In this document: in pieces, positions 11,001 through 18,734 of the stretch | How the letters are laid out: the number at the start of each line of letters is the position of its first letter | Position numbering within the stretch: the first letter of the stretch is position 1 | Assembly (NCBI RefSeq): GCF_024506395.1 | Contig: NZ_JANIBO010000001.1 | Coordinates: forward strand, 682,001 to 746,000 | DNA: 64,000 nucleotides | Source: Cetobacterium sp. NK01 | Lineage (GTDB): Bacteria > Fusobacteriota > Fusobacteriia > Fusobacteriales > Fusobacteriaceae | Direction: 5' to 3' | Notes under the pieces: generated by a model | Told to the model about the DNA's origin: nothing | Databases searched by the model: none | Seen by the model: the letters and a program-made list of their open reading frames with translations, nothing else | Made by a program: the position numbers and the translations under genes

Positions 11001-11007
11001 AAACTTT

Positions 11008-11700
11008 TTAATAATATTCAATTAGTCCATTTTCATAAAAACTAAAATAAGACTCATCACTAACAATAATATGGTCTAATAATTTTATATCTACCTTTTC
11101 TAGTAACTCTTGCATTTCTAATGTTAATTCAATATCTTTTTTAGATGGAGTTAAATTTCCACTTGGATGGTTATGAGCAAATATTATTCCTTTAGCTCTA
11201 TTATCAATTGCTCTTTCCATTATCTTTCTGGGATAAACTACACTTCTATCAATTGTTCCCTTAAATAAAATCTCATCACATACAATCTTATTATCACTAC
11301 TTAGGTAAATCACTTTAAACTCTTCACTTTTCAAAGTACCTACATCGTCTTTCAAATAATTTACCAAATCATTTTTGCCTTTTAAAGTTGTTAAATCAGC
11401 ATTTTTCACATTTTTAAAATAGTGATTAGACATAGTCTCACCAATTACTTTTAAATATAAAGCTGTCTCTGCACCAACACCTTCAATTTCTTTTAAATCA
11501 TTTAACTCAGCATTTATCACTTTATCTATGCTTTTAAACTTTGACAATAAATTCTTTGCAATACCTTTACAATCTTTTAATTTTATTGAATAAGTTAACA
11601 GTAGCTCTAAAATTTCATAATCCTCTAAACCCTTATATCCAACTTTTAAATACTTCTCTCGTAATCTCTTTCGGTGTCCTTGCATTTGGTTTTTTTCCAA
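11008..11700 (-). CDS. radC: RadC-family JAB-domain protein
   Basis: The 230-residue protein has an N-terminal helix-hairpin-helix region (IEGVGAETALYLKV) and a C-terminal JAB/MPN metalloprotease-like domain with the zinc motif HNHPSGNLTPSKKD near residue 180. The family was named for DNA repair, but that role has been withdrawn in E. coli and its biochemical function is unclear. A longer frame begins at GTG 11709, but that codon is inside the ribosome-binding site AAGGGGTGAT; TTG at 11700 has proper spacing and is chosen. It is the last gene of the cob operon, 20 bp after cobT, and has its own terminator. Confidence 0.88.
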   Translation of the reverse strand: MEKNQMQGHRKRLREKYLKVGYKGLEDYEILELLLTYSIKLKDCKGIAKNLLSKFKSIDKVINAELNDLKEIEGVGAETALYLKVIGETMSNHYFKNVKNADLTTLKGKNDLVNYLKDDVGTLKSEEFKVIYLSSDNKIVCDEILFKGTIDRSVVYPRKIMERAIDNRAKGIIFAHNHPSGNLTPSKKDIELTLEMQELLEKVDIKLLDHIIVSDESYFSFYENGLIEYY

Positions 11701-11720
11701 AATAATCACCCCTTATTACT

Positions 11721-12770
11721 TTATTGAAATATTTCATAAACCTCATCTTTTGTTTTCATTATTTTAGGAATTTCTACTGCTGCTTTCAAAATAGGATACG
11801 CCAAAACTGCTCCAGTTCCTTCTCCTAAACGCATCTCCATATGTAAAAATGTTTTTAAATCTAGTGCTGTCATAACGACTTTCATTCCTGGTTCTTCACT
11901 CATATGAGTTCCTATTAGGTAATTTTTTACCTTTGGTTCTATTCTAGTTGCAACTAATGCTGCTACTGCTGATATAAAACCATCTATTAGCATAGGCTTT
12001 CTCTCTAATGCTGCACCTAAGTAAAGTCCAACCATACATGCTATATCAAGTCCACCAACGCATCTTAAAACTTCTATTGGTTCTTTATTAAATAAATCAT
12101 ATTTCAGACAAGCATCTTTTATCACATCTTTTTTTCGTCTTAATCCCTCATCTGAAAGTCCTGCACCACAACCTACAACTTTTTCTATATCCTCTTTTGT
12201 TAAAGCGTATAATATAGCTGAACTTGTTGTTGTATTAGCTATTCCCATCTCTCCATTAGAGAAGAAATCATACTCTTTTTTTTCTTTTATTATTTCTACT
12301 CCAACTAAGATTGCTTTTATTACCTCATCTAAACTCATAGCAGGTTCCTTACTAAAATTTTTAGTTCCATAAGCTATTTTTTTTACGTATAAGTTTTCAT
12401 AGTTTCTTGGAATATCTCCTTTTATTCCAATATCTATCAAATTTAGAGGTATTCCTAAACTTTTACATAAAATTCCAATAGCTGCAAAAGAGCTTAACAT
12501 TGCTTCTGAGACTATTCTTGTATATTCTATTGGACAAGATGATACTCCTTCTTCTATAACTCCATTATCAGATGATGCTATAAAATGGCATCCAGCTTTT
12601 AATTCATTTAGGGGTTGGCCTGTTATTCCCGCTACTTTCATTGCTAAATCTTCTAAAACACCTAAACTTTTCTCAGGTTTCATTCTAGAATCTAATATTT
12701 TTTTACACTCTTTTATAGCTTCTGTATCAACACCAATTATATCATTTTGAATCTTTTTTATTCTGTCCAA
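11721..12770 (-). CDS. cobT: Nicotinate-nucleotide--dimethylbenzimidazole phosphoribosyltransferase
   Basis: CobT activates the lower ligand of cobalamin: nicotinate mononucleotide plus 5,6-dimethylbenzimidazole gives alpha-ribazole phosphate. The 349 residues match the family length. Characteristic stretches are MGIANTTTSSAI and VVGCGAGLSDEG in the middle, and HMSEEPGMK and MRLGEGTGAVLAYPIL near the C-terminus, which contains the catalytic glutamate. The start is TTG, preceded by AGGGGGC with a 6-nt spacer, and it begins just after the cobC stop. It is fourth in the cobU-cobS-cobC-cobT nucleotide-loop operon. Confidence 0.95.
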   Translation of the reverse strand: MDRIKKIQNDIIGVDTEAIKECKKILDSRMKPEKSLGVLEDLAMKVAGITGQPLNELKAGCHFIASSDNGVIEEGVSSCPIEYTRIVSEAMLSSFAAIGILCKSLGIPLNLIDIGIKGDIPRNYENLYVKKIAYGTKNFSKEPAMSLDEVIKAILVGVEIIKEKKEYDFFSNGEMGIANTTTSSAILYALTKEDIEKVVGCGAGLSDEGLRRKKDVIKDACLKYDLFNKEPIEVLRCVGGLDIACMVGLYLGAALERKPMLIDGFISAVAALVATRIEPKVKNYLIGTHMSEEPGMKVVMTALDLKTFLHMEMRLGEGTGAVLAYPILKAAVEIPKIMKTKDEVYEIFQ

Positions 12771-12772
12771 TT

Positions 12773-13360
12773 TTAGCCCCCTATATTTAATCCCTTTAAT
12801 ATGGGATATCCTTCAGAAAATTCAATTATAACTACACCACCATTTTCTACACTAAACTTCCAATAAGATTCTAATCCATTAGAAAAGTAATGACTTAAAA
12901 TAGTATTAATTACTCCCCAGTGAGTAACTAAAACTGTTGTTCCATCTAAATCAACTTTCTTCTCTATAAAATTAATAGCTCTTTTTTGAAGCTCTAAAAC
13001 ACTTTCGCCAGTTATATAATTATAATTTTCCCAATTACTTTGACTCTTTTTTAACTCCTCTGGATATTTGTCCAAAAGTTCTTTATAACTATGTCCTTCA
13101 AATATTCCAAAATTTAGTTCACGTAATTCTTGATCAATTAAGATTTCTAATTTTTTATAATTTACAATCTCTGCTGTGTCTATTGCTCTTCTTAAATCGC
13201 TTGCATATATCTTTTCATAATTTATATTTTTTAAAATTTCCCTAGTTTTTTCTGCCTGCTCTTTTCCTTTTTCTGTTAATTCTGGATCTAAAATTCCATA
13301 GTAAACCCCTTCAATATTTAATTTTGATTCACCATGCCTAACTAAAATAATTTTCCCCAT
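12773..13360 (-). CDS. cobC: Alpha-ribazole phosphatase-like histidine phosphatase
   Basis: Removes the 5'-phosphate of alpha-ribazole phosphate (or of adenosylcobalamin phosphate) in the nucleotide-loop branch. It has the histidine-phosphatase RHG motif (ILVRHGESKLN, near residue 8) and the second catalytic histidine in VLVTHWGVIN. The family is broad, so the cobalamin role rests on its place between cobS and cobT. A GTG at 13369 is part of the ribosome-binding site AGGTGA; ATG at 13360 has the right spacing, giving 195 residues. Confidence 0.88.
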   Translation of the reverse strand: MGKIILVRHGESKLNIEGVYYGILDPELTEKGKEQAEKTREILKNINYEKIYASDLRRAIDTAEIVNYKKLEILIDQELRELNFGIFEGHSYKELLDKYPEELKKSQSNWENYNYITGESVLELQKRAINFIEKKVDLDGTTVLVTHWGVINTILSHYFSNGLESYWKFSVENGGVVIIEFSEGYPILKGLNIGG

Positions 13361-13369
13361 CAATCTCAC

Positions 13370-14134
13370 CTATAAAGTTACATACAGTAAAACTAATGAA
13401 AGTACTGAAGATAGCTCTAACAATGCTCCTAAAGTATCTCCAGTTATACCACCTATTTTTTTTGTCATTAACTTTCCAAATAAAAACCCACAAATAATTA
13501 GTATATTTAAAACAATAAATAAACTTATAAAAGGTAACATAAAATACTGAGCTATTCCATATAATATAGCTGTAACAGTGACATAAGATATTAATAATCC
13601 CATCTTATCAGTGTTATCAACAAAAGTTTTACCCATTCCAGTGGCTCTTGCATAAGGCTCAAAAGCACAGTTGACTACACTATTTATTCTAGCTAATATA
13701 GGTACAATAAGCATTATTACACCTTGATTTATTCCAAATAATTCCGATGTTTCTACTAAGAAAGCAACTTTAAATATAAAGTAAAGTATTAAAACCAAAA
13801 CACCATTTGTTCCAACTCTAGAGTCTTTCATAATCTCTAACATTTTTTGTTTACTTCTATAACTAAATATTCCATCAAAAGTATCCGCTAGACCATCTAA
13901 ATGTAATCCACCAGTTACTATAACATCAAGAGTAACTAAGATTATTGCCATTAAAATAGGCGATGGAATAAATGTTTCTAAAACCATTGCCACAGCTAAG
14001 TTTATAATACCTATCACTAATCCTACTATTGGAAACCATTTCATTCCTTTTCCTAAAGCTTTCGAATCAAAAGTTTTTCCTCCTGGAAATGGTAATCTTG
14101 TCATAAATTTAAAAAGTAAAGCTAAACCTTTCAT
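13370..14134 (-). CDS. cobS: Adenosylcobinamide-GDP ribazoletransferase
   Basis: Integral-membrane cobalamin synthase that joins adenosylcobinamide-GDP with alpha-ribazole (or its phosphate). The N-terminal FKFMTRLPFPGG motif and the acidic GGLHLDGLADTFDG stretch near residue 80 are family hallmarks; several hydrophobic segments follow. A TTG at 14146 lies inside GGAGGAG, the ribosome-binding site for the ATG at 14134, so the shorter 254-residue form is given. It sits 15 bp after cobU. Confidence 0.95.
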   Translation of the reverse strand: MKGLALLFKFMTRLPFPGGKTFDSKALGKGMKWFPIVGLVIGIINLAVAMVLETFIPSPILMAIILVTLDVIVTGGLHLDGLADTFDGIFSYRSKQKMLEIMKDSRVGTNGVLVLILYFIFKVAFLVETSELFGINQGVIMLIVPILARINSVVNCAFEPYARATGMGKTFVDNTDKMGLLISYVTVTAILYGIAQYFMLPFISLFIVLNILIICGFLFGKLMTKKIGGITGDTLGALLELSSVLSLVLLYVTL

Positions 14135-14149
14135 TTTCTCCTCCAAACT

Positions 14150-14710
14150 CTATTTTAATTTTAACTCTAATCCAGAAACTATTAAATACGCTTCATGGCA
14201 TTCTTTTGCAACCAATTGATTTATTCTACCGCCTATATCTCTAAAATATCTTCCTAAAGCATACGGAGGAACTAATCCCATTCCAACTTCATTAGAAACT
14301 ACAACCATATCTAATGAACTATTTTTTATAAAATCTATTAATTTTTGAACTTCATTCCCAATCTCTTCCTCAATCTCTTTAACAATATCTTGAGTTATTT
14401 TATCCCAGTTGATATCTCTATCCATAATCATAATATTTGTGACTAAATTTGTTAAACAATCTAATAATACAACTCCATTTAAATCTTTATATTCTTCTAA
14501 AATTTTATAAAGATTTCTATACGCCTCTATTGTTATCCAATTTTCTCCTCTTTGAATTTTGTGTAGTCTTACTCTTTCCTTCATCTCTTCATCAAAAGAT
14601 ATCGCTGTAGCTACATAAATCTTTTCCTTATTCAATTGAAAAACTTTTTTTTCAGCAAATGAACTTTTCCCACTTCTTGCTCCACCAGTTACATAAATTA
14701 TTTTCCCCAA
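14150..14710 (-). CDS. cobU: Adenosylcobinamide kinase / guanylyltransferase
   Basis: Bifunctional CobU phosphorylates adenosylcobinamide and transfers GMP to give adenosylcobinamide-GDP. The P-loop GGARSGKSSFAEK is near the N-terminus. The histidine that carries GMP in the family is probably the one in VRLHKIQRG (near residue 48), and SNEVGMGLVPPYALGRYFRD is the family motif. The start is taken as TTG 14710, spaced 5 nt from AGGTGA; the upstream GTG at 14719 is inside that site and the ATG at 14714 is out of frame. It heads the nucleotide-loop operon. There is no cobalamin riboswitch upstream. Confidence 0.94.
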   Translation of the reverse strand: MGKIIYVTGGARSGKSSFAEKKVFQLNKEKIYVATAISFDEEMKERVRLHKIQRGENWITIEAYRNLYKILEEYKDLNGVVLLDCLTNLVTNIMIMDRDINWDKITQDIVKEIEEEIGNEVQKLIDFIKNSSLDMVVVSNEVGMGLVPPYALGRYFRDIGGRINQLVAKECHEAYLIVSGLELKLK

Positions 14711-14743
14711 GCATCTCACCTTTTATCCCTTTATAATACTTTA

Positions 14744-14772
14744 ATAGTATCACAATCTAATCAAAACTTCAA
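14744..14772 (-). promoter_or_regulatory. Promoter of the cobUSCT-radC operon
   Basis: Minus-strand TTGAAG (14767-14772) and TACTAT (14744-14749) with a 17-bp spacer, just after the rubrerythrin terminator. About 35 bp separate it from the cobU start, too short for a riboswitch. Confidence 0.65.
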
Positions 14773-14783
14773 CATAACGAAAA

Positions 14784-14810
14784 AGAGTGCTTAAATATAT
14801 TAAGCACTCT
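14784..14810 (-). terminator. Terminator after the rubrerythrin gene
   Basis: Perfect 10-bp arms AGAGTGCTTA/TAAGCACTCT with a 7-nt loop, then TTTT on the minus strand. Confidence 0.9.
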
Positions 14811-14822
14811 AACTATTTACTA

Positions 14823-15371
14823 TTATTTTTGGAAATGTCTCTCTAATAATCCTAAGAAAGCTCTTCCGTGTCTAGCTTCATCTTTAGCCATTTCATGAAC
14901 TGTATCGTGAATTGCATCGAATCCTAATTGTTTAGCTCTCTTAGCAATATCAAATTTTCCTGAAGTTGCTCCGTACTCAGCTTCTACTCTTCTCTTTAAG
15001 TTCTCTTCTGTAGAATCAGTTACAACTTCTCCTAATAACTCTGCAAATCTTGCAGCGTGACCAGCTTCTTCAAAAGCTATTCTTGTATAAGCTTCTGCTA
15101 CTTCTGGATATCCTTCTCTATCTGCTACTCTAGCCATTGCTAAGTACATTCCAACTTCCATACACTCTCCGTTGAAGTTTGCTCTTAATCCTTCGATGAT
15201 CTCTTCATCTCCGCAAGCTAATCCTTCTCCTACTTTGTGCTCAGTTGCCCAAACTCTTCCTGCTGTTTCATCATAAGCAACACATTTATCTAATCCTACC
15301 TTACATAAAGGGCAAGCTCCTAAAGCCTCTTCAAATACTTCTCCACATACTGTACATTTTACTTTTGCCAT
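14823..15371 (-). CDS. Reverse rubrerythrin
   Basis: Peroxide-reducing (and possibly O2-reducing) iron protein of anaerobes. Domain order is inverted compared with classical rubrerythrin: a rubredoxin-like Fe(Cys)4 domain comes first (C6, C9, C20, C23), followed by a four-helix di-iron domain with ligand motifs EEAGH and EARH. The 182-residue length suits the reverse type, which in clostridia takes electrons from NADH through reductase and rubredoxin partners. It is monocistronic, with a near-consensus promoter, a symmetrical leader and a terminator, as expected for a strongly induced stress gene. GGAGGA precedes the ATG. Confidence 0.92.
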   Translation of the reverse strand: MAKVKCTVCGEVFEEALGACPLCKVGLDKCVAYDETAGRVWATEHKVGEGLACGDEEIIEGLRANFNGECMEVGMYLAMARVADREGYPEVAEAYTRIAFEEAGHAARFAELLGEVVTDSTEENLKRRVEAEYGATSGKFDIAKRAKQLGFDAIHDTVHEMAKDEARHGRAFLGLLERHFQK

Positions 15372-15428
15372 TTTTAATCCTCCTTGATTATTTTTTCATC
15401 TATGATTTTTTTATTTTTTTATTTTTTT

Positions 15429-15462
15429 ATTGTAACAATTACTTTTTTGTAATTATTACAAT
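15429..15462 (-). promoter_or_regulatory. Inverted repeat in the rubrerythrin leader
   Basis: Two 14-bp arms, ATTGTAACAATTAC and GTAATTATTACAAT (one mismatch), separated by 6 bp, lie just downstream of the -10 box. This could be an operator for a redox or peroxide repressor or an mRNA hairpin. It is not a textbook PerR or Rex site. Confidence 0.55.
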
Positions 15463-15477
15463 CTTGTTCACAACAAT

Positions 15478-15506
15478 AATATACACCTTTTTTGTAATTA
15501 TGTCAA
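15478..15506 (-). promoter_or_regulatory. Promoter of the rubrerythrin gene
   Basis: Minus-strand TTGACA (15501-15506) and TATATT (15478-15483), 17-bp spacer. The -35 lies only 11 bp beyond the comM stop codon. The TTGTTGTGAACAA motif overlaps the predicted start. Confidence 0.85.
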
Positions 15507-15516
15507 ACTTTTTTTA

Positions 15517-17019
15517 TCAATTTTTTCTAAAATTTATCGCCTCTAAAATATGAGATTTTTCTATCTCTATTTTATTATCTAAATCGGCTATAGTTCTAGC
15601 TACTTTCAAAATTTTATGATATGTTCTCATAGAAAGATTAAGTGTTCTAATGGCTGTTCTCATAACATTTTCGCATTCATTATTTAAACTACAATATTTT
15701 TCAACGTCCTCATTAGTCATATCTCTATTTAATTTTTCATTATTAAATCTGTGATTTTGTATTTCCCGAGCTTTTATAACTCTTATTTTTATTTTTTCAG
15801 AAGAGTCTCCTCGTTCTTCATCCAAAATCTCTTTATCATTTAATCTATAAATCTCAACATATAAATCTATTCTATCTATAATTGGACCTGACAATTTTTT
15901 CATATATCGTCTTAAATCATATGGAGTACATGTACACAACTCTTCATCAAATCCATTTCCACAAAAACATGGATTACACGCTGCAATAAATATTAATTTT
16001 GCAGGAAATTCCATTTTTCCCAAACTTCTTGTTATTGATATTCTTTTCTCCTCTAATGGTTCTCTTAAACTTTCAATAACCACTCTATCAAACTCCGTAA
16101 ATTCATCTAAAAAAAGAACACCATTATTAGCAAGACTTATTTCTCCTGGTTTAGGTAATCTTCCTCCTCCAATAATAGAGCTTGTTGTTGAAGTATGGTG
16201 TGGATCTCTAAAAGGACGATTGGTTACTATCGGAACTCTTTCACTTAATTCCCCTGCTATACTATAAATTTTTGTTGTCTCTATAATCTCTTTTTCTGAC
16301 ATAGGTGGTAATATTGTAATCAATCTTTTTGCTAACATAGATTTTCCACTTCCTGGAGATCCTATCATAATTATGTTATGACCTCCTGCTGCAACTATTT
16401 CAAGAGCTCTCTTTGCCCTTATTTGTCCTTTTACATCCCACATATCTAAAGTATCTTTCAATACTATTTTGTTATCATTTAATATTCTTTTGCTTCTTAT
16501 AATTCCCTCTTCTATAAACTTAACAACATCTCTAATATTTTTAACTGGAACTATTTGTATATCTTTTATTATTGAGGCCTCTTCTAAATTTTCTTCTGGA
16601 ATTATAACACCTTTAAATCCTTTACTTTTAGCTAACAAAACACCGCTTATAATACCCTCCGCTCTTCGAACTTCTCCTGTTAACGATAACTCTCCCATCA
16701 TTATATACTCTTTTAACACTCCTCTATAATCTGATAAAAACTTCATTCCAACCATTATTCCTATAGCAATAGGTAAATCAAAGTGTGACCCTCTTTTCTT
16801 TATGTTAGCTGGTGTCAAATTTACCACAATTCTTCGTGGCTCTAATAGATACCCCATATTTTTTATACCTGACCTAATACGATCTCTACTTTCTGATATA
16901 GTTGCATCACCTAATCCAACTATATTAAATATAGGTAATCCATTAGTTACATCCACTTCTACTTCTACTAAATACGGTTCGATTCCTAAATAACTTGAGC
17001 TTAATACCTTTACTAACAT
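15517..17019 (-). CDS. comM: ComM/YifB-family Mg-chelatase-like AAA+ ATPase
   Basis: The family includes ComM, a hexameric helicase that promotes branch migration during natural transformation. The 500 residues consist of an N-terminal Lon-protease-like fold (to about residue 170), then the chelatase AAA+ domain with Walker A IGSPGSGKSMLAKR near residue 217, Walker B GVLFLDEFTEF, and a C-terminal Mg-chelatase domain. CNPCFCG and CTCTPYDLRRY are typical family motifs. A perfect terminator lies just upstream after nusB, so it is a separate unit. A comEC-like gene also occurs in this window (56.3 kb), which fits possible DNA uptake. Confidence 0.9.
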   Translation of the reverse strand: MLVKVLSSSYLGIEPYLVEVEVDVTNGLPIFNIVGLGDATISESRDRIRSGIKNMGYLLEPRRIVVNLTPANIKKRGSHFDLPIAIGIMVGMKFLSDYRGVLKEYIMMGELSLTGEVRRAEGIISGVLLAKSKGFKGVIIPEENLEEASIIKDIQIVPVKNIRDVVKFIEEGIIRSKRILNDNKIVLKDTLDMWDVKGQIRAKRALEIVAAGGHNIIMIGSPGSGKSMLAKRLITILPPMSEKEIIETTKIYSIAGELSERVPIVTNRPFRDPHHTSTTSSIIGGGRLPKPGEISLANNGVLFLDEFTEFDRVVIESLREPLEEKRISITRSLGKMEFPAKLIFIAACNPCFCGNGFDEELCTCTPYDLRRYMKKLSGPIIDRIDLYVEIYRLNDKEILDEERGDSSEKIKIRVIKAREIQNHRFNNEKLNRDMTNEDVEKYCSLNNECENVMRTAIRTLNLSMRTYHKILKVARTIADLDNKIEIEKSHILEAINFRKN

Positions 17020-17039
17020 AAATCCCTCCTTTTAATAAA

Positions 17040-17071
17040 AAAGGGAGAGCAAAATATTTTGCTCTCCCTTT
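17040..17071 (-). terminator. Terminator after nusB
   Basis: A 32-bp perfect inverted repeat centred at 17055/17056 (arm AAAGGGAGAGCAAAAT) followed by a T run on the minus strand. Confidence 0.95.
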
Positions 17072-17078
17072 AAAGTTA

Positions 17079-17486
17079 TTATCTATTTTTTTCAATTACT
17101 ACTTTTGCTAAAACACCATTAATAAACTCATGTGACTTTTCATCACCATATTTTTTGGCTAATTCTACAACTTCATTAACAACAATTTCAGCTGGTACAT
17201 CTTCAAATAAAATCTCATATGTTGCTATCTTTAATAAAGCTTTTTCCACATTTCCGATTCTCTCTAAACTCCAACCTGTAATATTATTTTTTAATGTTTC
17301 AATAACTCTTTCATCATTTAAAGCTAGTCCATTTGAATATTTTTCAATGAACTCCTTTTCATTTGTATTCAAATTAGTTTCATCTCTTAACATATAACTT
17401 GCTAAAGTTTCATCTATTTTCACTTCAGTTAACTCCGATTCAAAAACTATTTTAAATAACTCTTCTCTTGCTACTCTTCTACTCAT
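17079..17486 (-). CDS. nusB: Transcription antitermination factor NusB
   Basis: All-helical RNA-binding protein that, with S10, binds boxA in rRNA operons. The 135 residues are the normal size. The N-terminal SRRVAREELFKIVFE and the C-terminal AEIVVNEVVELAKKYGDEKSHEFINGVL are diagnostic. It is the last gene of the accB-accC-asp23-amaP-DUF2273-nusB run, 13 bp after the DUF2273 gene, and ends at a strong terminator. The same neighbourhood is widespread in Firmicutes. Confidence 0.96.
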   Translation of the reverse strand: MSRRVAREELFKIVFESELTEVKIDETLASYMLRDETNLNTNEKEFIEKYSNGLALNDERVIETLKNNITGWSLERIGNVEKALLKIATYEILFEDVPAEIVVNEVVELAKKYGDEKSHEFINGVLAKVVIEKNR

Positions 17487-17499
17487 TATTGTTTCCTTT

Positions 17500-17712
17500 C
17501 TAATCTTTTAATCTATTTAATATTTGTTTTTTTAATTTTTCTTGAAAATCTCTATCTCCTAATTTAAATCCTACACATGTCAAGCATAGTATAAAAATGG
17601 TTTTCAATACTCCATACTCAACTAAAAGAATTCCTGATATTAATCCTAGAATAGCATAAAGATATTTTTTAAAGTTAAGAATAAAACTTTCAATAATTTT
17701 TTCTAACATCAT
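17500..17712 (-). CDS. DUF2273-like small membrane protein
   Basis: The 70 residues form two hydrophobic segments (about 17-33 and 37-49) with a basic amphipathic C-terminal tail (RDFQEKLKKQILNRLKD). Small DUF2273 proteins normally accompany Asp23 and AmaP, which is the case here (10 bp after amaP, 13 bp before nusB). They are thought to help anchor Asp23 at the membrane, but the function is not established. ATG at 17712 and the next codon, also ATG, share one GGAGGT site. Confidence 0.8.
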   Translation of the reverse strand: MMLEKIIESFILNFKKYLYAILGLISGILLVEYGVLKTIFILCLTCVGFKLGDRDFQEKLKKQILNRLKD

Positions 17713-17722
17713 ACCTTACCTC

Positions 17723-18232
17723 CTATTCTATTGAATCCTTTCTTATTGATAGTTTAGAAATTTTCACTTCTATATAATCAACTTTTAAATCTAACTTCTG
17801 CTCTAAATTATTTTTTATTAAATTTTGTATATCCACAGTTTTATTTGATAAATTATTATTAGATACCATATCTAAATTTAACTTAACAAAATATTTACTT
17901 CCTCTACTTCCGCAATCAATCTTTAAACCTTTTATATCACTATCTTTTGATAAAATTTCTTTAATCAAATTTTTTACAGTATCAGTAGAAATATGTACTG
18001 ATCCGTGTTCATTTTTTATAACATAATCTTTTTCTTTGGAAAAATTAGATAATAATTTTAATATTGATATACATATATATATCAAACATATATTGAAAAC
18101 TACTGCTTTAAATATAAGTGAGCTTGTATCTATTGTTGAAAAATACTGTGGCATTGTTATATAACCTATTCCTATTACAGATATGACAATTATTCCTAAC
18201 CATGCGAAGAAAAATATTAATTTTTTTATCAA
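17723..18232 (-). CDS. amaP: Alkaline-shock response membrane anchor AmaP
   Basis: In Staphylococcus AmaP anchors Asp23 to the membrane. Here 169 residues contain two N-terminal membrane helices (roughly 5-25 and 40-60) and a soluble Asp23-like C-terminal part (about 70-165). The longer frame's GTG at 18241 falls inside the AGGGGTGA ribosome-binding site; TTG at 18232 is correctly spaced and preferred. It follows asp23 by about 57 bp, across a hairpin that may dampen transcription. Confidence 0.82.
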   Translation of the reverse strand: MIKKLIFFFAWLGIIVISVIGIGYITMPQYFSTIDTSSLIFKAVVFNICLIYICISILKLLSNFSKEKDYVIKNEHGSVHISTDTVKNLIKEILSKDSDIKGLKIDCGSRGSKYFVKLNLDMVSNNNLSNKTVDIQNLIKNNLEQKLDLKVDYIEVKISKLSIRKDSIE

Positions 18233-18259
18233 TAAACTCACCCCTGTAAAGAAAGATTA

Positions 18260-18279
18260 GAGGCGTAATTAAACGCCTC
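18260..18279 (-). other. Hairpin between asp23 and amaP
   Basis: GAGGCGT/ACGCCTC arms with a 6-nt loop. On the minus strand it is followed by TAATCTTTCTTT, an imperfect U-tract. It may be a partial terminator lowering amaP-nusB expression or an mRNA end protector. Confidence 0.45.
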
Positions 18280-18289
18280 CTTTTTATAA

Positions 18290-18667
18290 TTATACAATCT
18301 CTATATCTTCATGCTTTTCGTCATATTCTTCTGTTAAAATTTTTACATCTTGAACAAATACATTTACTTCTACAACTTTTAATCCAGTCATTGTGCTTAC
18401 AGCTGTTAAAACATTCTTTTGGACATTTTGAGCAACTTCAGAAATTTGATATCCATATTCTACGATTATATAAATCTCTACACTACACTCTTTTTCCCCT
18501 ACTTCAACCTTTACACCATTTGTAAGTCTCTTTTTTCCTAGCATTTTGCTAACTTCATCTGCTACTCCACCTGCTAATTTATAAACTCCAGAAACATCTT
18601 GTGCTGCTTTTGCTGATATTGTTTTTACAACATCGTCTGCTATTTTTATATTTCCTAATTCGTTCAT
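18290..18667 (-). CDS. Asp23/Gls24 family envelope stress protein
   Basis: The 125-residue protein has the DUF322 fold signature: IADDVVKTISAKAAQDVSGVYKLAGG at the start, GVKVEVGEKECSVEIYIIVEYGYQI in the middle, and VVEVNVFVQDV near the end, followed by an acidic tail. In Gram-positive bacteria Asp23 forms a membrane-associated layer linked to cell-envelope stress. Its presence with AmaP in a diderm is noteworthy. A possible internal promoter lies 20-50 bp upstream, so it may be induced separately from accBC. Confidence 0.9.
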   Translation of the reverse strand: MNELGNIKIADDVVKTISAKAAQDVSGVYKLAGGVADEVSKMLGKKRLTNGVKVEVGEKECSVEIYIIVEYGYQISEVAQNVQKNVLTAVSTMTGLKVVEVNVFVQDVKILTEEYDEKHEDIEIV

Positions 18668-18685
18668 AAAAACACCTCCGTAGAT

Positions 18686-18714
18686 ATTATACCTATATTA
18701 TTACATTTATTTAA
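18686..18714 (-). promoter_or_regulatory. Possible internal promoter before asp23
   Basis: Minus-strand TATAAT (18686-18691) with a weak TTAAAT (18709-18714) 17 bp upstream, in the accC-asp23 gap. Confidence 0.45.
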
Positions 18715-18734
18715 TTTTTTTCCTAGCTATTATT

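Noticed and set aside
14711-14783. Cobalamin riboswitch expected before cobU
   Set aside because: Only about 70 bp separate cobU from the rubrerythrin terminator and a promoter occupies part of it; there is no room for the aptamer and no B12-box-like sequence.
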